A stretch of 64,000 bases of DNA from the NCBI GenBank assembly GCA_002778195.1, contig PCDI01000001.1, forward strand, positions 2,730,453 through 2,794,452. The letters are read 5' to 3'. This document shows positions 10,968 through 21,763 of the stretch, piece by piece. Source of the stretch: Raffaelea ambrosiae. Lineage: Eukaryota; Ascomycota; Sordariomycetes; Ophiostomatales; Ophiostomataceae. The notes beneath the pieces were generated by a model. That model was not told the origin of the DNA. It did not search any database and saw only the letters and a program-made list of their open reading frames with translations. The position numbers were made by a program, and so were the translations under genes. The first letter of the stretch is position 1. Each line of letters opens with the position of its first letter.

Positions 10968-11689
10968 GGTGTTTGGCGTGGGATGAAATCAAGGTGAAGT
11001 TTCTGGGAATTGTAGGGCGTTTGGCAACACATAGGGTTAACCGTGTGGCGTTTTGGGGGGGGGTTTGTAACTATTGTAGCCATGTTTTGTGTTGTTCTTG
11101 CGTCAGACATCTCAGCAACATGGCGGCCACGGGCACGGTATTGGAACAAATAGTAGACCAGCTTTCTCAAAGTACTGCTTGGCTGCTGCTTACCTAACAA
11201 ATGGACAACGGTGAACGTGCCCGTCTTTTGTCGGACTGTCAGCGCCTTGGGGCTGCCATGGCACTCGAGAGCTGTTGCGGTGGCATCGTACACTCGGACA
11301 TTTACATAGCAGAAGGCCAATGTCACCATTATACCAATAAAGAGACAAGATCTTGATGTGATAGCCGTGGAAAAAATAGTATGAAATAGGCAAAACAGAA
11401 AGAAGAAACCAACTAATACATACAACGCCATTTTTTGGAGAAAAATCCATCACAACGTCCATGCACGCCACGTGATTTAGAGCCAGTAAATAAATAATGT
11501 CAGCCCATACAACGCCCCAAAACAAAGAAGATATAACAAATGAGCAAAGAAATGCCAAGTGGTATCCGGATCGTACATCAATACAAGACGGGCAAGAGGA
11601 CCAGCCTGTGATGTGAGCAGCAGCTACTTTGCCCCGTCCCCTCCATTGGCCCAAAACGGCGCAGTGGACAAACAATGTGCCAGCGCAGG
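10968..11689. other. Convergent 3' intergenic region
   Basis: 722 bp between tail-to-tail kinesin and Zn2Cys6 genes. It is AT-rich relative to the coding flanks, with several AATAAA/AATAAT-like words near 11335 and 11490 that could serve 3'-end formation. No gene seen. Confidence 0.4.
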
Positions 11690-12308
11690 CTATCCCAGAG
11701 CGCTGAAATCCACCTCCGCTCCGAGGTTGTTCATACCCAGTGAATTTAGGGAGCCAAGGTCAGAGTTGGCCCGCTGCAACGCTTGGAAGTCGCCCACAGT
11801 CCGGATCTGCTGCGGTCCCATGCCAAAACTACCGGACCGTTGCGGCCGTTGCGGCTGTTGACGGGCAAGGAGGCCCTTCGTATGCACAGCCAGGCCCATG
11901 CCACCGTTCATCGGGCTGTTGAATGTCTGCCCACCCAATACACTAGCCACATTTTGGGATTGCTCACTGGGTTGGCACGCTGTGGTCATGCTGACGACTT
12001 GGTTCGGAACGTGGCCCATGGGGGAACGTATTTGTACGTCATTGCTCAGGTTCTGTCCCATACCCTGCAAAACCGGCACCGAGGCGTGTTGTTGCTGAGA
12101 TTGGTTGGATGGCAGTTGTTGCTGCTGATGATATTGCTGGTGTTGAGTGTGATGTTGCTGTGGTTGCTGCTGGGACTGCTTGAGTTGGTGTTCATGTTGC
12201 TGCTGGTGGTGTTGGGATTGCAGTTGGGATTGTTGAGACTGCTGGTGGTGGTGGTGTTGTTGTTGTTGTTGTTGCTGTTGCTGCTGCTGCTGCTGCTGCT
12301 GTTGTTGT

Positions 12309-12376
<68 letters not shown>

Positions 12377-14317
12377 TTGAAACTGGAGACGTTGCGAATT
12401 GTGCTGGCGCAACTGCGACTGTGGCTGCGGCTGCGGTGTCTGAACAGGCATCTTGAGCTGGGGCTGTGCAGGGGTCGCTTGGTGGTGGTTGTTTGATTCG
12501 ACAATAGAAGGGGCTGGTTGGACGGTGCTAGTTACCATCGGGTGGTGCAGGACCATCTCAGACATGGGCGTGAACTCAGGAGACAGGCCGTTCGCAAAAT
12601 CCATGCCGGGGGACAGAATGGGAGGTGATGACAAGAACGGAGAGTTCACGTCTTGCATGGAAGAGGCGCCGCCAGCCGAGCTTGGGACACGAGGCTTGTA
12701 CTCGTCCATGGAAAGGCTAGGCGGCTGGGCCATGCCAGCATTGCCAAACCCGTCAAAAATGTCGATTTCGCAGGCCGTTTCGGGAGGCGATTGCAGCATC
12801 GGATTGGCGAGGCGCGGCAGGATTTCGTGGGCCTTGGCGAGCAGCAGCGGCGTGAATCGGCGTTCCCCAATACGTAACATAGCAATTATGCTGGCGAGCT
12901 GGTTCAAGTGGTCTCTGGGGCTTGGAGCAAAGGGGTTGCTGGGAGACGGCAGCAGAGGGAGCAGATCCATGAGATCGCCAGAGACAGACAGCAGGGCCTC
13001 GATCTGTTTGCAAGTTAGCATGTGGAGGTATGTGTCGGAGAGAGAAGAGAGCGAGAGACATACCAGTCCAGCATTCAACAAATCGCCACTCCCCTGCGAA
13101 GAGAACGACGCTGCCATGGGGATGATCTCGCGCGTGACATCCATCCCGGGATACTGGTAAGCCGCGCCGTCGTTTCCGGCAGAGGTGGCACCGCTGGCGA
13201 GATTGACTTGCCAGGTGAGCGTCTGCAGCCACTGCTGGTTGCGCAGAGGTTCGGCGAACTGCAGATCGGCGGCGACCAGGGCAGCGAGGAGCTCACTGTG
13301 CTGCTTCTGGAGAGCAGCGACGTACGACGGCGCGCAGGCAGCGCGGGTCTTGTTCCAGAGATCGGCAAAGGCGTCGTCGAAGGGGCGGAAGAGGCTGACG
13401 AGGCGGCAGAAGCCGACGAGCTGGGGCGCGAGGGGGTCGCTCGGGTCGTCGGCCGGGGTCGGGGGGGTGACAGAGGCCCTGAGCGACAGCGGACGGTCGT
13501 GCTGCAGGGCGTAGGCGCGCTCGGCAGCAAACAGCAGCCAGTAGAGGCGGCGGCGGCGGGCGGCGTCGATGTTGTCCCAGGCGAGATAGGACTCCTCCTT
13601 GTTCATGCGGACGAGGTGGACGAGGGTGGTGGCTTCGCGGAGGCTGCACCAGGCCCTGTCGTGCATGTCGAGGCCGTAGTAGCTGGCGAAGAGGAAGTAG
13701 CTGGTGGCGAGGGTGTAGAGCGTGGGGCTCTGCTGGTAGTCGAAGGCCTTGCGCACGCGGACGGTCTCCTCGAGCAGCAGCGTGGCGGTGACGATGGATG
13801 CGCCGGGCATGCACTCGGGGCTGTAGGGGTCGGCGGCGGCCGAGGGCAGGGCCATGCCGGGCTGCAGCATGACGAAGGCGCTGAGGGCAGTCATGAGACA
13901 GTAGGTGTCGAGCGTGGTGTCCATGGACATGGCGTCCTGCTCGACGCGCTGGCGGCTGAGGATGGGCATGCTGGGGTAGAGATAGGCGAAGAAGAAGTCG
14001 ATGCAGGCCTTGACCATCTCGTTGGTGAGCAGGCCGGGCGTGGGCGCGAGCGACGAGGCGGCGGACGACGAGCCGGGGCCGGCGGCGGCGGCGTTCATGC
14101 GGTTCTGGATCTTGGCCGAGAGGCTGGACTGGCGCTGGGTCTCGCGCAGCTCGCTGATGACCTTGGCGCGCGAGCCCTTGGGGCCCTTCTTCTGCGGGAT
14201 GGCATTGTACGTGCAGGCCAGCTGGGCAGACGAGCAGTTGCGGCAGGGGTTGATGCCGTCGCACTTGACCTTGCGGCGGTGGCAGGCGTCGCAGGCCCGC
14301 TTGACAGCGGTCGACAT
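11690..14317 (-). CDS. Zn2Cys6 transcription factor, BglR/COL-26-like, with polyQ tract
   Basis: A fungal binuclear zinc cluster regulator. The DNA-binding domain is at residues 9-36 (six cysteines in CDACHRRKVKCDG...CRNCSSAQLAC), followed by the conserved QKKGPKGSRAKVISELRET. This N-terminus resembles the sugar-responsive regulators BglR (Trichoderma) and COL-26 (Neurospora); that naming is from memory of the family and is moderate. A fungal middle homology region follows (about 100-400). I assign a 60 nt intron at 13063-13004 (GTATGT, GCTAAC, CAAACAG). It is a multiple of three and has no stop, so an unspliced model is open and 20 residues longer. Spliced length is 855. Residues about 626-669 are a nearly pure glutamine run of mixed CAA/CAG codons (12249-12378), flanked by His/Gln-rich sequence. 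The long plus-strand frame opposite is a shadow. Confidence 0.88.
12249..12378 (-). repeat. Polyglutamine-coding CAR trinucleotide tract
   Basis: About 43 consecutive Gln codons on the minus strand, mixing CAA and CAG, so it is not a pure microsatellite. It lies in the activation-domain half of the Zn2Cys6 gene and is likely length-variable. Confidence 0.9.
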
Positions 14318-16167
14318 GGCGCGGATGATGGGGGGGGGGGTTGGATGTGGAGATGTGGTGACGACAATGTGGACAGTGTGGACAATGTGGTGACAATGGC
14401 GATCACGGCAGACAAAAGACGGTGCACGTCAATTCAATGCCGGCCAGAGCCGGTTGGGGGTCGCTCGTGAAGCCAGAAAAGGCAGCGGCCAGGCAGCGAA
14501 CCATCTGGCGGCTGGTGATGTGCCAGCAGGGAGCAGGAGGCGGGTGGCAGCCGGCGAAAACGGGGAACAACTCGAGACTCGGCCAGGCGGAAGAGCCTGT
14601 GGACGCACGGTGGACTGAGGGTGGACAGGCGGCAAAAGACTGCAGGCGTTGATTGCAGGGGCCCTGCGAGAGAGAGAGAAGGGACGATACGATGGGATGC
14701 GGTGGAGTAGGCGTCGCGAAAGAAGGCGAGAAAGAAGTCGTGGGAGAAGTCGTGGGAAAAGTCGTGACAGGCGACGAAAAGGGGTGCGAAAACAAAGACG
14801 CCAGTAGGCAGGAAAAACGAGAAGAACAAGGAAACGAGGAAACAAGACTGGAAGGGGAAAAGAGGGCCCCCCCCAGTGCCCGGAAACAGTCTGGGGAAGC
14901 GGAGGGACAGCACAAGGGAGGGGGCAAGGGCGACCGCTCAGGGTCGCAGTCTGTGCTGCGTGTCTGCTGTCCAGGAAGGAAGGAGGCAAGGGCACGCCAA
15001 CAAAACTGTGGTCGCAGGGAAATGAAGCAGCCCGGGCAGCGCGCTGATTGGCAGGATGAAACAAAAAACGGGGGCAGTGGAGCCACCAGCATGATGTTTC
15101 TTTCATGGGTTCTTTGTGGAGGTCACGCTAGTGACTGTTAGTGGCTGCGAGAGGATACCTGGGAGCCAGGGTCTACAGTACCGCTCCGTACCCAGGCCGC
15201 ACGCCCGTGGCTGCGAGCAACCCGCCGGTACCTGCTCGGCAACGCCATGGAGTAGTCACAGTGCCGCTCCAACAGGCTCGCTGCTGGCCAATCAGGGTGT
15301 GTGGCTCGTGGTGCCCCCGTGTGGGCTGAGCACTGCAACCAGCAGCCAGCAGTAATAGTGGCACGACAGCGACAGGCACACTGTATGGGGCACTGTTGAA
15401 TCTCACCAGCTGCGGATGGACTTGTGTGGTGTACATACATAGTAGCTAGTACGAGTACAAGCACTCCTGGAGAGGCTACTCGTAACCGTGTGTCTTACTC
15501 TGTACGATACACAGTAGTTAGTAACGAGTCACTGTGAGAAAGGGGGCGGGGGCGGTGAGGGTCCGTATCCCATCCCGCTCACGCTCTCTAACGGCCTGCG
15601 TCGACGCAGCCGTAGCACTAACGAGAACTGCTCTAGCGAACTGCAGGCATGCTGCCGGCATGCTGCCTCGGACCGATTCTGATGGACGGCGTCCGACGGT
15701 GTAAACGGTGCAATGAGCGACCGTGGAGAGCGCGGGGAGAACTGGGGCTGGGCTAGACGGGGTAGGCAAGAGGGCAAGCAGTGGGAGCAAGCAGTCAAGA
15801 GCAAGCAGTTGGGATGCGGCGGCAGACCGTGGAGACCTGCGGCTGCGAGAGCCTGTGCGCAGCCCTAGGGCCACGCAGCAACCTCGCCATCCATTCTGTG
15901 GGACAGCAGCCGGCAAGAGGATGCGAATACACGGCGAGGCAGGATATCTTACATACGAGGAGTACGCGCAGTACGAGTATTAGTCACACAGCCAAAGCCG
16001 TAGTTATATATATAGTAACTAGTTGCTTCGTACCTGCCCAGCATCATGTGCTACGTAGCATCTTGCCTGGAAACGACCTGTCCTGTGTGCCGGCCAGGCG
16101 GCCTGCTACGTAGCATGTACATGTGCTGACACCGTACACGAGTGCTTTTTTGCTCGCTCACCCTGCC
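14318..16167. other. 1.85 kb intergenic region
   Basis: No supportable gene. The left end has a G-run (14331-14340) and repeated GTGGACAATGTGG-like words. From 15100 to 16150 there are many short words such as TAGTTACT, GTACGAGTA and ACTCGTA, which recur in other gaps of this window. No conserved protein is visible in any frame. Confidence 0.45.
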
Positions 16168-17210
16168 TCAAGCACCAAGGCCACGCGCCGTCTTTGGCAT
16201 GTATCGAACCCACGGCACGCAGTTGCCTGCGTTGCCCTCTCTGCCCAGCGTGCCTGCAGGCACAAACTCGCCCCTCTGCAGGCTGCCCTGCACAAAGTAG
16301 ACGTACCACACCTCGTGGAGCGTGTCGCGCCGGGGCCCCGAGCACCGGAGAACGACGCGCCCGCCGCTGAGCCGCTGCAGCGCCTGCTGCACATCCACCA
16401 GCGGATACCGCCGCGTCGCGCTGGGCCGTATGCCGGCCTGCGACAGCGCCGTGTACGTGTCGAGGCGCCCAAACAGCGACGTGGCCCGCTCAAAGTAGTC
16501 CACCACCTCCACCCCCGGCCGGTAGCTCTCGCCGTAGCAGCCCGTCGCCAGCGTGTTGACGCACGTCGCGTGCTTGTTGTACTCGTGCGCCCAGAGATGC
16601 GCGTTGCTGCCGCGGTTGGCCACCCAGTACCGCCCCATGAAGTCCAGGAGCGCGTCCTGCCCGTGCTGTAGCAGCACGTCCGTGATGTTGCCGAAGCGTG
16701 GGGCAAACGAACAGAAGGCATCGAACGAGCCGTCGCAGTGGTCTGGCCTGTTTTGAGGGGGGGGGCATCGCGGGATATCAGCAGGAAGAACGGCAGGACA
16801 AGGGAGTGAGTGCTTGGGATGGGAGAAGGGGGGTTTGAGAGAGCGGCTGCATAAACAGGGCCAACAGGGCCAACAGGGCCAACAGGGCCAACAGGACCAC
16901 TCGCAAAGAAAACGTACCACAGTCCATGCAGCGTCCAGTCCTCTTCCCCACCGCCGGCATGCGTCTCGTGGTCCCAGAACTGCGTGAGCAACACGCGACC
17001 GCCCGGGTGCAGGAAGCAGCACGAGTCGTCCGCCGGCGTACTGTTCCGGCAGCTCGTCGGCCCGCCGATCGGGCAGGAGGGCGCCCCGCCGAGAGGCGCA
17101 TACGGCACGGAAACCTCGCCCGGCCCGCCGGCCTGGAGAAACATGCGCGACTGCGACACCAGGTTCAACGCGTAGGTGGCTACGCCACGCAACGACAGCC
17201 GAGAAGACAT
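16168..17210 (-). CDS. Ribonuclease T2 family endoribonuclease
   Basis: RNase T2 enzymes cleave single-stranded RNA through a 2',3'-cyclic phosphate and are usually secreted or vacuolar. Exon 1 is 17210-16918 and exon 2 is 16747-16168, separated by a 170 nt intron (GTACGT...AACAG), 290 residues in all. The junction rebuilds the Trp of the first catalytic box, DWTLHGLW. The second box reads HLWAHEYNKHATC, with the catalytic Glu, Lys and His. Cysteines in CPIGGPTSC, SCCFLHPGG and DHCDGSFDAFC fit the family disulfides. The N-terminus (MSSRLSLRGVATYALNLVSQ) is not a strong signal peptide, which is unusual for a secreted T2 enzyme; an unseen upstream exon is possible. The intron contains a 9 bp minisatellite, listed separately. 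The gene is co-oriented with the thioesterase gene upstream of it. Confidence 0.88.
16856..16900. repeat. 9 bp minisatellite inside the RNase T2 intron
   Basis: About five tandem copies of a CAACAGGGC unit on the plus strand. Read through on the minus strand it would give a GPV repeat, but it lies between the donor at 16917 and the acceptor at 16748, so it should be spliced out. Confidence 0.85.
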
Positions 17211-17918
17211 GGCGTGCGCTTCTCACGACCCTGGCCGACGGCGATCAGCAGGTCCACCACTTGCGGCGTGCTATGAAAGAGTTGTAGTTGCCTGTCGCTC
17301 GTTTGTTGCGCGTATGCTGCTGTCTGTCGTTCCAGGAGGGAGTGGCTTGTGCGAGGCTTCCTCGTAGTATCTTGCTCGTAGTTATTACTTAGCCGCTGCT
17401 TGAGACCACTATTCCCCACCACTGAGCCAATATTAATCGCGCCCCCCCCCCCCCCCAAAACTAGTTACGGCCCCAACGCCCAAATAACACGAGTAATACA
17501 ATGTCCATATGTATGTCTGTCTCTACCAACGTAAAATCCACGAGGACGCTCATAGACGCCCATAGACGCCCATAGACAGACCCCATCATTCCCACCGTCG
17601 AATGGCGACAGTGCCGTAAGAAGACTCCCTTCCTGTAAAGCCCTTGCATTTCTCTAGCACCGCATGTTTTGCTCCCCAAGACTTGATATGCGTCTTCTTG
17701 GTGCATGGCGACAGGTATCTTCGTGTCTAACGCAGGTGCGGTGCCACACGTCGACCAGAAGAGCCGCCCGGCCCATGCGAGGCCCTGCTACGATAGCAGC
17801 CAGGGCCAAGGCGGCCGTGGTGGCACGTCAGGAGCAGGACGGCCGTTGCCGTTGCCTCTTCGCCAGCAGGGAAAGCATCTGATCGCGCTTGCCACGGCCC
17901 ACCGTCGCCGCAGTGCAG
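17211..17918. other. Intergenic, RNase T2 upstream region
   Basis: 708 bp with no gene seen. It includes a C homopolymer run of about 16 near 17441-17456, followed by AAAA, and repeated CATAGACGCC words near 17550-17575. Confidence 0.4.
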
Positions 17919-18842
17919 TCACCGCGCCTCCAGACTGGCCCCGGATCTGTCTTTGTGTGCTGCCGGCTCGTCCTCGAGCGTCTGGCACGCCGCCCTGACC
18001 ATGCTGCTGATGGTGTCGAGCCGGTCCATGTCAAAGACGCTGAAGTGGTGGCCTGGGATGTCGATCACGCGGCAAAACAGGCCGGGGCGGTAATGGTCCC
18101 AGCCGAGATTCCGCTCCTCGCGGTAGAAGTCAACGAAGAGCAGCCCGTCTCCCGGAGTCGGCACGGCGTCCTGGGAGCGGAGCAGAACGGTGGGCGGCGG
18201 CCGCCCCGTCTGGGAGGCCCGCGTCTCTGCTGTCCCAAGCGTCTCCGCTGTCCCACGCGTCCCATTCTCGCCCTGCCTCGCGGCAGGGTCGGCCGTCTGC
18301 CATGCCGCCGGCGGGCTCCACGCACGCGCCATCCGGTGCGCCTCGCGAAAGCACCTCTCCACGGAGTCGCGGACCTCCTGCTTCGTGGTCGCTGGCCATT
18401 CGATCTGGCGCTCCACGAGACGCTCCCCGCGCGGCCCCCAGCCTGTGGGCGGCGGCACCGGACAGATGCCGTCGATCATCACCAGACCGACGACGCGCAC
18501 AGCCGGGTACACCTCGCCAAGGACGTGTGCCGTCTCCAGCGACAGCATGCCGCCCAGCGACCAGCCGCCCAGGATCACCGGCCCCGGCCCGGCTACGGAC
18601 GCCACCAGGTCAGCGTAGTGCCGCGCCATCTCGGGCAGCCCGCCGGCCCAGGGCACGCCGCTGTTGAAGCGCGGGTTCGCGATCCCAAACACGGCGCGCT
18701 CGAGATCGTCCAGGAGGTAGTAGCTGAATGTCGTGCCGCCGCCGTCGTGGATCAAGATGAGCGGCGTGGCTGGCGGCCCTCCGGCCTGCTTCTGGCCCCG
18801 GCGCCCCCCGTCTTGGATTAGGCTTGGGTTCGTTTCAAACAT
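17919..18842 (-). CDS. Stand-alone thioesterase-domain alpha/beta hydrolase
   Basis: A single-exon protein of 307 residues that matches the thioesterase domain (PF00975 type) found at the end of NRPS and PKS enzymes or as a free type II editing enzyme. After a short polar N-terminus the strand-turn LILIHDGGGTTFSYY gives the oxyanion region. GGWSLGGMLSLE (about residues 92-103) carries the nucleophile Ser. The distal PGHHFSVFDMD near residue 275 carries the catalytic His. The Asp probably lies in LVMIDGICPVP. The start ATG is at 18842. No PKS or NRPS is in the window. It is divergent from the P450 gene across 993 bp, a pairing seen in small metabolite loci, but substrate and pathway cannot be inferred. 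Confidence 0.82.
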   Translation of the reverse strand: MFETNPSLIQDGGRRGQKQAGGPPATPLILIHDGGGTTFSYYLLDDLERAVFGIANPRFNSGVPWAGGLPEMARHYADLVASVAGPGPVILGGWSLGGMLSLETAHVLGEVYPAVRVVGLVMIDGICPVPPPTGWGPRGERLVERQIEWPATTKQEVRDSVERCFREAHRMARAWSPPAAWQTADPAARQGENGTRGTAETLGTAETRASQTGRPPPTVLLRSQDAVPTPGDGLLFVDFYREERNLGWDHYRPGLFCRVIDIPGHHFSVFDMDRLDTISSMVRAACQTLEDEPAAHKDRSGASLEAR

Positions 18843-19835
18843 GGCTTCTCCTGTCTCGCGTGGTGCCAGGCCTCATTGCGTGTTCGGTGCGGAGCGGCTC
18901 GTCGGGTCTGCCGCAGGCCTGGGACAGCGCTGTTGGGCATTGCCATGAGACGTCGAGTCCTTCACTAGCTTGGCGTCTGCGTGAGATTCGGCGCCCATTG
19001 GGTCCATTACATAAGCCGGCTGGCGTCCCACCGCGCAAGCCAACCCGCTCACATGTATTATGGTTATTATTTGTTATTCATGCTAACTAGTGGACTACTC
19101 ACATCGCGAACTATTTCGATGGACCTGGCCCGCGGGACATGGTGGACACAGCGGACACGACGGGCACCCTCAACACCCCAACGAACACTGGATGGCCAGA
19201 CCGCGTTTTGGCGCTCGCATCCTTTCCGCATTGGGGCCGATGCAACATTGCTCGCAGCGACAGGATGCAGCGGCAAGGAGAGCACGGATCTGTGGCTCCC
19301 GCGAGCCGCTCCAACCAGCGACTGCCACAACGAAGGTGCGGCGCCCGTGCCCGCCCGTAGATATGCGTGACAGTGAATTGTCGTGCTGCTGTTTGGGCAA
19401 TGCGACCCAGAGACTACAGGATCGGCGGCTGGCCGCATGGGACGAAGCCAGCCGAAGCAGCCCCCCGAGGAGGCTGTATCAGCTGTCATATCTCCCTGCC
19501 GTGTCGGGGCATCCCATCCGGGAAGGAGAGGGGGGTTTCTATCCTGGCCTCTTTCCCTTGCGTCCTGTTTTCTTTGCCCTGGGAGCTGGCCCTGGTTGCT
19601 CATCCTTGCGGCCTGTGCTGGCTGCCGGTGCTGGCTGCTCGTGCTAGCCTCCTGTCCTGCCCTCGCCCCCTTGGTTTCCATATTTACCCCACGCCTCCCA
19701 GTCTTGCAATTTCTGTCCTCGGTCCTGTCGCCTCACGCTCTCCGTGCCCCCCCTCCATTGCCTCCGTAGCCCATTCTACTGCGCATCTCTCCTCCTCCCG
19801 TAAACCCCAATACCGCCCGTCTCAACCTCTCGCCC
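18843..19835. promoter_or_regulatory. Divergent intergenic region, thioesterase / P450
   Basis: 993 bp between two start codons. No gene seen. The P450 side is strongly pyrimidine-rich (19650-19830), like a fungal leader. I found no recognisable cluster-regulator palindrome. Confidence 0.4.
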
Positions 19836-21441
19836 ATGGACGTTATAAGAGGACAGGCTCTCGCCGTGCCACCGGGCGGCTGGCTGGGGGTGGCCACCAT
19901 CGTCATGTTGGTGACCCTCGCCGTCCTGGTCGCTGATGCCGCCCGACGCCCGCCGTTCCCCAAGGCAGCCCCCCCTCTGGTCGGCCGCGGCGGACTTCCT
20001 GTCCTGGGAATGCTTCGTTTCTTCTCCGAGCGTCACAGCTTCATGGTTCAGCAAATCCGGTCGTCCAAGATCGGCAGCTTTAGCTTTTACTTCGGCAAGC
20101 TTCCGATAGTGGCCTTGTCCGGCGCAGAAGGCCGCCACACGTTCTTCGAATCGCGGGATCTGAACATGGCCAAGGGCTACACCACCCTGTTTGCCACCGT
20201 TCCGCCGATACACGGCCAGGACGACGTCGAGGATGCCACCATATCCTTCAACAGGTGGTTCAATCGCACCATTGTCCCCATGCTGCGCAAAGAGAACTTT
20301 GTCCGGAACCTGCCTGGCCTCGTCGGCGACTGCCACGCCCACCTTGCGCCCATGGTCACGCCCATGGGCACCAGCCACAGCCGCACCTTCGACCCCTTTG
20401 ACGATATCAACGACATCGTCTACAAGCTCACGATACGCACTGTCGGTGCCGAGGAAATAGCCCAATCGCCCGCTCTGCTCCACCGCTCCAGGGCGCTGTT
20501 CGAAACAATTGGGGCCTCCAGCTCTCCGGCGCGCATCATCTTCCCGTGGCTCCCCACGCTGGCATACATGCGCCGCGTCACGGCTGGTTTCCGGCTGTAC
20601 ATGATATTCAAGAGGATCGTCGACGACCGGGAGAAGACAGGCAAGCGCAGGGACGACCCGCTGCAATTTCTTCTCGACAGCGGAGCAAGCACAGAGAAGG
20701 CAATGATGGTATGTGAACAAAAAAGGCGTCTGGTCCATGCCGGCTGAAGCTGACACTCCGGCCCAGTTTGTTATGAACGCCGTGTTTGCGGGCGTGGTAA
20801 ACAGTGGAATCAACGCCGCTTGGATGTTGATGTACCTCGCCTGTGATCCGTACTGGTACGGCCAGCTGCAGGCATCAGTAGACGACGTTGTCTCCCGCCA
20901 CCGTACGTCCCCATCGCAGTCCTCTACCGAGGTCCTGGCCAGCTTGAGCGTCGATGACTGGGAGGAGCAGTTTCCACTCGTGGACTTTTGCCTAAGAGAG
21001 TGCATCCGTATGCAGCTGCTTGGAACGGCCTTCCGACAGAACATTGGCAACCGAGACGTGCCCATCGGCAAATCTGGAAAGGTAATCCCCCGGGGCGCAT
21101 TCGCCGTGTACCTGGTAGACGACGTGCACATGAATCCCGACATCTACCCAGACCCCCAGCGCTGGGACCCCGGTCGCTACCTGCCCGAGCGGGCCGAGGA
21201 CAAGAAATCTCCGCTCAGCTACGTGGGCTGGGGTGCCGGCCGGCATCCTTGCTTGGGTATGCGCTTCGCCAAACTTGAGATGGGCATCATTGCCGCCACA
21301 TTCATATCCATGTTTGACTTTGAGCTTGTCGACAGAGCGGGCCAGAAATTGACTACGGTGCCACCCGTCGACCGAAACAACTTCTCGGCCAGCAAGCCCG
21401 CTAGTCAGGCTTTTATTCGATGCTGGCCAAGGGGGCGGTGA
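19836..21441 (+). CDS. Cytochrome P450 monooxygenase with atypical I-helix
   Basis: Heme-thiolate monooxygenase anchored in the ER by one N-terminal helix (about residues 14-36). Exon 1 is 19836-20708, the intron is 20709-20766 (GTATGT...CCCAG, 58 nt), and exon 2 is 20767-21441, giving 515 residues. The K-helix ExxR is LRECIRMQ. The PERF-like region is DPGRYLPERAED. The heme loop is GWGAGRHPCLGMRF, with the Cys ligand. The I-helix segment, FVMNAVFAGVVNSGINAAW, lacks the usual A/G-G-x-D/E-T motif: no acidic residue or Thr at the oxygen-activation site. Divergent families such as CYP7/CYP8-like enzymes have non-canonical I-helices, so this may be a rearranging or specialised P450. I cannot place the CYP family by eye. 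Confidence 0.88.
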
Positions 21442-21763
21442 TGGGTTTTGAGCGCCATCTTTGGTCCCAGGCAGTGCATGCTCGCCGGGGCTTGGAGAGA
21501 GAAACGAAGGACAGGAACAAGAGAGAGGAAACGGAGCACGGCAGGGAGAAAGAAAAACATAACCTTGCTCATGAATCGGCAGCTGGATTTCTAGGAAAGA
21601 GCACCCAGACACCCCATAGTAGGCCTAGGTTCATGTCGTGTTAGAAACACGCCTCTGCTATCAGGTTTGACGGTAGAATGATATGCTTGGGTCCCAATGA
21701 GGCCCGGGGTATCATGTGCAGTATGAAACAATAACGAGCCCCCGAATTAGATGTCCCGCTCAT
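21442..21763. other. Convergent 3' intergenic region
   Basis: 322 bp between the P450 stop and the stop of the minus-strand hypothetical gene. Purine-rich on the plus strand (21480-21560). No gene seen. Confidence 0.35.

Noticed and set aside
13022..14470. 482-residue plus-strand open frame
   Set aside because: Antisense shadow of the Zn2Cys6 gene; no domain, and low complexity.
17919..21441. A complete secondary-metabolite gene cluster
   Set aside because: There is no PKS, NRPS, terpene synthase or other backbone gene; only a thioesterase and a P450 are present.
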